Positions 33,448-38,683 of a stretch of 38,683 bases of DNA are shown here, in pieces. A program made the translations under genes and the position numbers. How positions within the stretch are numbered: position 1 is the first letter of the stretch; every line of letters begins with the position of its first letter. Under the pieces are notes generated by a model, which did not search any database, was not told the origin of the DNA, and was given only the letters and a program-made list of their open reading frames with translations. The DNA is from Oscillospiraceae bacterium (GTDB lineage: Bacteria; Bacillota; Clostridia; Oscillospirales; UBA929): positions 1 through 38,683 of the forward strand of contig WRAI01000022.1 in NCBI GenBank assembly GCA_009780275.1. The letters are read 5' to 3'.

Positions 33448-33508
33448 AGCAACTTATCTCTTGAACGTGGAGGTATGACAAAATCATCAAGCTCAAAGGA
33501 GAATCTTC

Positions 33509-34693
33509 ATGAAACACCTCTCCCATCTCGTCAACGCCCCTCCTGCCCTGCACTACGAAAAGGTCGAAACTGAAAGTTTCCTCTTTGTCAACGGTCCCGA
33601 GCCCATTGAAGACTACCATCTCGCCGACAAAACAAATAAGTCCATTTACAGCGGCATTTTCGGCGGCACAGCTACATTGTACTACGAACACAACAACGAA
33701 ACAGGCCATGGGCTGTACTACGGTTTCCATTTCCACAATCGCGGCACAACACCTGTCACACTGACGTTACTCAACAACGGCGCGTCAGTCGGTTGGACAA
33801 CAAACTGCGAAACGTGGCGGCGTTACTATGAGTTCAGTGGCAGCGGCATGGCATATACCATCGCGCCAAATGCAAGCATGTGGCTTTTCTTCACCAAAGC
33901 GGCAAGCGATAGCGATACGCCCTCCTGCGACGGCGAAGTGCGCGGCGGCGCGCGGTCGCATACCACAACATTCGACGCCGAGGCTTGTTTAATTCCGCCC
34001 ACAACATTCGACGGCGTGTGGAAAGCTCATACTGACGGCCTTTTAGAACTGCGCGTCCTCACCTTTGCTACGCCCGATTTGGATAGTTTTGATCCCTTGG
34101 CAACTGAATGCATCGACAGCCAAACACATGAAGGCAACACAGGCTGGTCAGCCTACGCCGGCGCACTGAAATGTCACATGCTGTGGCGTGTTGACGACAC
34201 AACGCCCAATGGCAATCTGCCCGTAACCGTCAACGGCAAAGTATTCGACAATTGGACGACCTGTTCTACCGACCAACAATCCAACGTCCTGCTGACCGAC
34301 AACATCCCATTGACCATCTATTATAAAGGCGAGCCATATACGCTGACACACGACAACATTGACCCGCGCACCGGCGCCATCTGGTCGTGGGCCAACTGGG
34401 GTATTTTATATCAAAACGAGTACATCATCCGCAACAACGGTAGCCGCTCCCGCACGATAAAATTCTACATGAAGTCCACAGCCACAGCCAACCGCTACAT
34501 GGGTACATACTCACCCCTGAACGGCGGTTTCAAGGCTTTCCCTTTCTCCGACATCAACAACTGGCTAAACGGCGACCAAGTCGTTATTCAAACAACAGTT
34601 CAGCCGGACGAAACAGCTATAATCCCCTTTGAATACGTGCTCGGCGGCCAATCCTTCGGCGGCGTAGGCATGTATGCGGTGGTGGGCGACTAG
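33509..34693 (+). CDS. Beta-rich protein of unknown function next to CotH
   Basis: 394 aa, family not recognised. The start ATG has AAAGGAG eight bases upstream. There is no signal peptide or membrane helix. The sequence is rich in aromatic residues, Thr, Asn and Gly, with many short predicted strands: GTATLYYEHNN, GLYYGFHFHNRGTTPVTLTL (a clear Ig/beta-sandwich-like pair), then MAYTIAPNASMWLFF. Five cysteines are scattered through it. A second half with repeated turns (DPRTGAIWSWANWGI) ends in VVIQTTVQPDETAIIPFEYV. It lies 61 bases after cotH and 24 bases before a 41-codon gene. A spore coat protein or CotH substrate is possible, but only the neighbourhood suggests it. Confidence 0.75.
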   Translation: MKHLSHLVNAPPALHYEKVETESFLFVNGPEPIEDYHLADKTNKSIYSGIFGGTATLYYEHNNETGHGLYYGFHFHNRGTTPVTLTLLNNGASVGWTTNCETWRRYYEFSGSGMAYTIAPNASMWLFFTKAASDSDTPSCDGEVRGGARSHTTTFDAEACLIPPTTFDGVWKAHTDGLLELRVLTFATPDLDSFDPLATECIDSQTHEGNTGWSAYAGALKCHMLWRVDDTTPNGNLPVTVNGKVFDNWTTCSTDQQSNVLLTDNIPLTIYYKGEPYTLTHDNIDPRTGAIWSWANWGILYQNEYIIRNNGSRSRTIKFYMKSTATANRYMGTYSPLNGGFKAFPFSDINNWLNGDQVVIQTTVQPDETAIIPFEYVLGGQSFGGVGMYAVVGD

Positions 34694-34717
34694 GCATACT
34701 ACCCTTGAGGTGATACC

Positions 34718-34843
34718 ATGGCAAAGCAAGGCATGCGCCGCCCCAACCCCAAAGAACCGCATGGCACAGAATCCAACAAAAAAATGCGCGACCCCAAGAA
34801 TAACGCATCACTGGTACCGGAGATCAAAGGCAAGAAAAAATAA
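34718..34843 (+). CDS. Small basic protein, 41 aa
   Basis: MAKQGMRRPNPKEPHG begins it; it continues with TESNKKMRDPKNNASLVPEI and ends in GKKK. It is strongly basic and proline-rich, with no hydrophobic segment. The start ATG follows TTGAGGTGATACC, a good ribosome binding site, and a strong terminator overlaps the stop, which argues that it is a real gene. Its proximity to cotH and its composition recall small basic spore or DNA-binding proteins, but no family was identified. Confidence 0.65.
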   Translation: MAKQGMRRPNPKEPHGTESNKKMRDPKNNASLVPEIKGKKK

Positions 34844-34880
34844 ACAAGTGGCAGAGAATTTGCTTTCTCTGCCACTTGTT
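34843..34880. terminator. Bidirectional terminator between the 41-aa gene and the subtilase gene
   Basis: AACAAGTGGCAGAGAA (34843-34858) pairs perfectly with TTCTCTGCCACTTGTT (34865-34880) around TTTGCT. TTTT follows on the plus strand and, read on the minus strand, the stem is followed by TTTATTTTTTC, so it serves both converging genes. Confidence 0.9.
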
Positions 34881-34891
34881 TTGGCCATTAT

Positions 34892-37800
34892 CTATAGAAT
34901 GTTGATCGTCCGCACCATTGCTATCACCATCATCTGCGTTTGGAACCGCATCTGCGGCGAGAACAAATACTGCCCTGGCACCGAACTCGTATTGCTCATA
35001 ATTCTGGGACTTTGGTGATATAAGAAATACACTGAGCCGCGCGCCCAGCTGGCAATGGTATCTTGGAACGGCAGATCAGCTTGTGAAATAACGCCGTTGG
35101 CTGGCACTTCGCCGCCAAACAACGTAATCAATCTACCCAGCAATACCGCTGCGCTTTGGCGATCGATCAAACCATACGGATTAAAGCGAATGCCTTCCCA
35201 ATTGACAGACTCCTCGCCGCGAATAACGCCCAATCGCGCCAGCGCAAGAACATCCGGGTCGTTGCTGTCAGTAAACGGAATATCGTACAATGTAGACGGG
35301 TCGCGCGACGCGACAAAGTCACCGATACTCATACCGCTCTCATATTCAATAAACCGCGCCGCCATATCAGCGATATAGATACGCGCTATGCCCTCTTGCC
35401 ACTGGTTGTTGCGCAGCACACGGCCGCTGATGATGCCAATGTCATACGCCTCATAGAGATATGGCCGCGCCCATGAATTGGGGTTATGGTCATACACCCA
35501 AAGCGGATGTGGCGCGCTTATGCGTTGGTCGAAGAAAAGGAGTGTTTCATCCAGCACAAGGTTTGGATTATGCCACCAGCCCGTCACACTCGCCGGCGAT
35601 AACATAAAATTGCCGTCAACCCACAGCCCTTCTAAGCGTGCATTGCGTGAAACATCCATGCCCGTGAGGTTATTCCATCCGGCATCAAGCCACCTAAGGT
35701 CTGTAAAGTGTTGCAGTCCGTTCAAGCTGCTGATGTCCCACTCAAACACATCCAAGCCCCGCGCGCTTGCTGCGGCAATGTCCAAAACCGGCTCATTGCC
35801 CCAAAGCCCTAAATTGTTGCGCACGGCGGCCAAGAAATTTGGGTCAGTAAAGTCGCCTGTAATGTTGCGTGGCTGACGGATAACAATAGACAACGCGACG
35901 TCACGCCAGCCGACTGCGTTCTGCAATCTTACCGTAAAGTTAAAGGTGCCGTTTTGCGTCGGCATACCCCAAAACTCAAGCGTGTTTCCCCAAGCTTCCA
36001 TCCATATGCCCGGCGGCAAATTGCCGCTGACGACCCAAGCATCCACCCACCATCCTCCTATATTTTCAGCCGGCAACTCAGCGCGATACCACCATCCAAT
36101 GGAACCAAACGGCAATGCTGTTTCTAAAATCCGCGGCGGCTCGGGTTGTCGAATTTCAATGGTCAACTCTCTATCAACATATCCGGCCGCACTTTCAACG
36201 CGCAGCGTAAAGGCAAATACTCCGGTCTGTGTGGGTATACCATCAAAGAAAACATCGACATCACTCCAAACAGCGTCATGCCAAAAACCTATCTCTAATC
36301 CCGGCGGTAAAGCACCGCTTACAATACTGACATCAATCGGCATTGCGCTGCCGAAATGAAGCCAACCATTGTACCAGTGTCCGACAGCACCAATCGGCAG
36401 ATATCCGCAACAATACCACGGCGGAGTCGCCGTCTGCAATACATAGGCAAACGGCAGCCGTGCCACTACGGCACCGCTCGTATTGATATAAATATGCCCT
36501 TCATAATTGCCCGCAGGCGCGTTAGCCGGCAGTTCAATCTCCACATCAAATGTCGCCGCTGCATTCGCACCCATCGACAAGGCTTGACGGCTAAATGTCA
36601 AGTTCGCCGCATTGTCGGGGTTGTTGGTAAAGGCATATGTAATGCTGTATGCTCGTGGCGTATTGCGCATGTTGCGCACCTCAACCTGCATTGAACTCAA
36701 TGCAGGCTCTTCTTCACCCGGCAACACAAACGAGCCGCCAAAACTGAGTGAGCCCGTCCGCATTGTGCCAAATGTCTGCTCCGCGAGTGGCACTTCGGGT
36801 TTCAACGGCACAGCCTCATAGAATGCCGAGACTACTGTATCGGCTTGAACCGCCGCCAACACGTTAATATACCCCGCGCCAACGTCAAATACACTATTTT
36901 CTTCCCCCCAAGGGCCTTCTGTCATCGGTGACGCTGTATTCATTATCCTTGCTTTCAATGTCTGTGAATTCCAGGCGCCCCCCGCATTGGCGCGGCTATA
37001 CTCAACCATCAGCGCAACCGCGCCGGCAATATGCGGTGCCGACATCGACGTGCCGCTCATATACTCATACAAAGTACCCTCACCGCCCCGCGGATGCCAT
37101 GCCGGCACAGCCGAGAATACCCATTCGCCGTGTGCCACAATGTCAGGTTTTATTTCAAAGCTCTCACGCACCGGCCCGCGTGACGACCAGTCGGCCAACC
37201 AAACGTCATCGCCGCTAATCGCTGCAGCCCCCACGCTAATCGCCATGCTCGATGTGCCTGGCACACCCAAGCTGTAATCGGCGCTATTCCAGCCGTCGTT
37301 GCCTGCTGAAATGACATACGTAATATGCGGATGTGCCAGCATCAAGTTGTTGATGGCCACCGAACTGAACGAAACTGCCGAATTATAACTGGCACCCAGC
37401 GACATATTAACAACATCGGGACGGTCATACACCGATTGCTCAATCGCTGCAAAAATATCATCCCAATCGCCCCAACCGCCTGGGCCAAGCACGCGGTAAG
37501 CAATCACCTGCGCCGCCGGCGCGACGCCTAAAATGGCGGGAGAGCCACCGGTATCGCGCCCGGCAATCGTGCCGGCTACATGCGTACCGTGGTCGGTCCA
37601 ATCCATTTCCAACCCCGGGTGTGTCATGGGCGACGTCTCCATCGGGTTATTGGTCGAGCTGTTTTCATCAAAGACAAAGTTGCGCCCATAAAATATACCG
37701 TTAATGGTATCGGCCGCCGCCACCGCAGGATTGCGCGCCCGCATTTGCGCCAGCGTCGGGAAAGCACCGGCAAACGCCGGATGGTTGTAATCAATGCCTG

Positions 37801-38467
37801 TGTCCATCACAGCAACCAACACACCCGCGCCACGATAACCCATTGCATGCAATTCATCGGCGTGCATGGTGCGCCGCCCGTCCGCCATGCCATATGGCAA
37901 CGACGATAAAGGCGCGACGTTTCGCGGCGGATTAAGCCTTACGCGCTCATTTGGAAATACAACGCGTACACTGTCAAAGTCGGGCAGAGATGCCACCATA
38001 TTCGACGGCAATGTCACGCTGACGCCGTTGAGTGCCTGACGGTATTCCCAGTTGATGATATACCCCACATCACGCGCCACACCGGCCGTACGTGAGCGCG
38101 CAAACAATGCGTCCAATTCGGCGCGAAAAAGCTGATGCTCATCATCAACAGTCCGCTCAGCCGCACGCTTCGACAGCGCGCGTCCCTCAACCTGCGCCTC
38201 AATTACTTGCACACCGGCCGGATCTTGCTCAAATAACACGATGATCGTCACGGGCTTTCCGTCACGACGCAGTTCATACCGGCCCTCAAAGCCAACCAAA
38301 CCGCGCGTGTCCCGCGACGCGCGAATGCACTCCAACGCCTCCATGCGTTCGGGACTCAATGCCTCTGTCTCTCTTGGACGACTCGGCGCACCAGCGGCAC
38401 TCGCCGGCACAAAGGCCAACAGCATCAACACCGCCAATAACAGGCTCAGGCATTTTTTTGTTTTCAT
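34892..38467 (-). CDS. SLH-anchored subtilisin-like serine protease
   Basis: 1191 aa. Signal peptide 1-25, then an I9-type pro-domain (about 70-180; VTIIVLFEQ to VRVVFPNERV). Subtilase domain about 210-560 with D222 (AVMDTGIDYNHP), H293 (DHGTHVAGTIAGRD), oxyanion N390 (VISAGNDG) and S474 (SGTSMSAPHIAGA). A beta region, two putative Ig modules of the He_PIG kind (GALPPGLEIG and GNLPPGIWME, about 715-905), a short leucine-rich stretch (LQHFTDLRWLDAGWNNLTGM) and C-terminal SLH motifs (about 1000-1191) follow. The ATG at 38465-38467 has AAAGGA eight bases upstream. All catalytic residues are intact, so it is a secreted, wall-bound protease. The substrate could be S-layer or nutrient protein. Confidence 0.92.
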   Translation of the reverse strand: MKTKKCLSLLLAVLMLLAFVPASAAGAPSRPRETEALSPERMEALECIRASRDTRGLVGFEGRYELRRDGKPVTIIVLFEQDPAGVQVIEAQVEGRALSKRAAERTVDDEHQLFRAELDALFARSRTAGVARDVGYIINWEYRQALNGVSVTLPSNMVASLPDFDSVRVVFPNERVRLNPPRNVAPLSSLPYGMADGRRTMHADELHAMGYRGAGVLVAVMDTGIDYNHPAFAGAFPTLAQMRARNPAVAAADTINGIFYGRNFVFDENSSTNNPMETSPMTHPGLEMDWTDHGTHVAGTIAGRDTGGSPAILGVAPAAQVIAYRVLGPGGWGDWDDIFAAIEQSVYDRPDVVNMSLGASYNSAVSFSSVAINNLMLAHPHITYVISAGNDGWNSADYSLGVPGTSSMAISVGAAAISGDDVWLADWSSRGPVRESFEIKPDIVAHGEWVFSAVPAWHPRGGEGTLYEYMSGTSMSAPHIAGAVALMVEYSRANAGGAWNSQTLKARIMNTASPMTEGPWGEENSVFDVGAGYINVLAAVQADTVVSAFYEAVPLKPEVPLAEQTFGTMRTGSLSFGGSFVLPGEEEPALSSMQVEVRNMRNTPRAYSITYAFTNNPDNAANLTFSRQALSMGANAAATFDVEIELPANAPAGNYEGHIYINTSGAVVARLPFAYVLQTATPPWYCCGYLPIGAVGHWYNGWLHFGSAMPIDVSIVSGALPPGLEIGFWHDAVWSDVDVFFDGIPTQTGVFAFTLRVESAAGYVDRELTIEIRQPEPPRILETALPFGSIGWWYRAELPAENIGGWWVDAWVVSGNLPPGIWMEAWGNTLEFWGMPTQNGTFNFTVRLQNAVGWRDVALSIVIRQPRNITGDFTDPNFLAAVRNNLGLWGNEPVLDIAAASARGLDVFEWDISSLNGLQHFTDLRWLDAGWNNLTGMDVSRNARLEGLWVDGNFMLSPASVTGWWHNPNLVLDETLLFFDQRISAPHPLWVYDHNPNSWARPYLYEAYDIGIISGRVLRNNQWQEGIARIYIADMAARFIEYESGMSIGDFVASRDPSTLYDIPFTDSNDPDVLALARLGVIRGEESVNWEGIRFNPYGLIDRQSAAVLLGRLITLFGGEVPANGVISQADLPFQDTIASWARGSVYFLYHQSPRIMSNTSSVPGQYLFSPQMRFQTQMMVIAMVRTINIL

Positions 38468-38575
38468 ACGAATGTTTCCTTTCTTATGTATGATGATAGA
38501 TTTTGTCATATACTTAATAAAGCGGCATACTCACCACCAAAGGTTTCAATGTAGCGTTAATAAAAATTTAATATT

Positions 38576-38604
38576 AGTGTATCACATCACGCAAAAAAGC
38601 GCAA
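38576..38604 (-). promoter_or_regulatory. Candidate promoter of the subtilase gene
   Basis: Minus-strand -35 TTGCGC (38604-38599), 17-base spacer, -10 TACACT (38581-38576), giving a leader of about 100 bases. The remaining sequence to the right edge (38605-38683) shows no gene or clear signal. Confidence 0.4.
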
Positions 38605-38683
38605 TACTTATTTTTCAAAATATAGTAGGTCGCGGTGATCCCGGCGCACTACCATTAAGACATAAAAAAGAGCGGCACACCAC

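Noticed and set aside
1..38683. CRISPR array, tRNA or rRNA genes
   Set aside because: No regularly spaced repeats and no cloverleaf or rRNA signature were seen; the only structural RNA recognised is RNase P RNA.

Overview
The window looks like chromosome of a spore-forming Clostridia-type bacterium (Bacillota) with a mid-range GC content; no species can be named. The evidence is a set of sporulation-linked genes (a SpoIVFA/SpoIVFB-like pair, a CotH kinase, a SpoIID-like domain protein), S-layer-homology (SLH) surface proteins, AGGAGG-type ribosome binding sites, and the Clostridia-type pairing of a B12-binding radical SAM gene with a DUF2344 gene.

Layout. 1-2.4 kb (minus): carD-like regulator, NfeD/YuaF-like membrane protein and a flotillin that runs off the window, probably one operon. 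2.5-7.6 kb (plus): elongation factor P followed without a gap by nadA-nadB-Nudix-nadC (de novo NAD synthesis) and a histidine phosphatase. 7.6-9.8 kb: a mobile-element scar with an IS3-family transposase remnant and a large serine recombinase that has lost one catalytic arginine. 9.8-12 kb (minus): a large SpoIID/peptidoglycan-binding/LysM protein. 12-16 kb: a CDP-alcohol phosphatidyltransferase, a chymotrypsin-fold secreted protease with a small membrane partner, and three gene remnants. 15.4-18 kb: DUF2344 and radical SAM genes. 18-19 kb (plus): an AraC/GyrI-type regulator. 19.2-24.1 kb (minus): SpoIVFB-like and SpoIVFA-like proteases, then murD with two M42 aminopeptidase paralogues, one of which looks catalytically dead. 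24.2-24.7 kb: RNase P RNA with a clear promoter and terminator. 24.7-31.5 kb (minus): a 1619-residue SLH metallophosphoesterase, a signal-peptidase-like protein with a long Pro/Gln-rich cytoplasmic arm, and a small membrane protein. 31.6-34.9 kb (plus): CotH-like kinase, an unrecognised beta-rich protein and a 41-residue basic protein. 34.9-38.5 kb (minus): an SLH-anchored subtilisin-like protease.

Two themes stand out. One is envelope and spore biology: proteases, S-layer-attached enzymes, CotH, SpoIVF and peptidoglycan binders make up most of the right two thirds. The other is decay and duplication: C-terminal fragments of SLH, Ig-like and transposase genes lie in the intergenic spaces, and an active M42 peptidase sits beside a paralogue that has lost its metal-site and catalytic residues. 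No CRISPR array, tRNA or recognisable defence island was seen.
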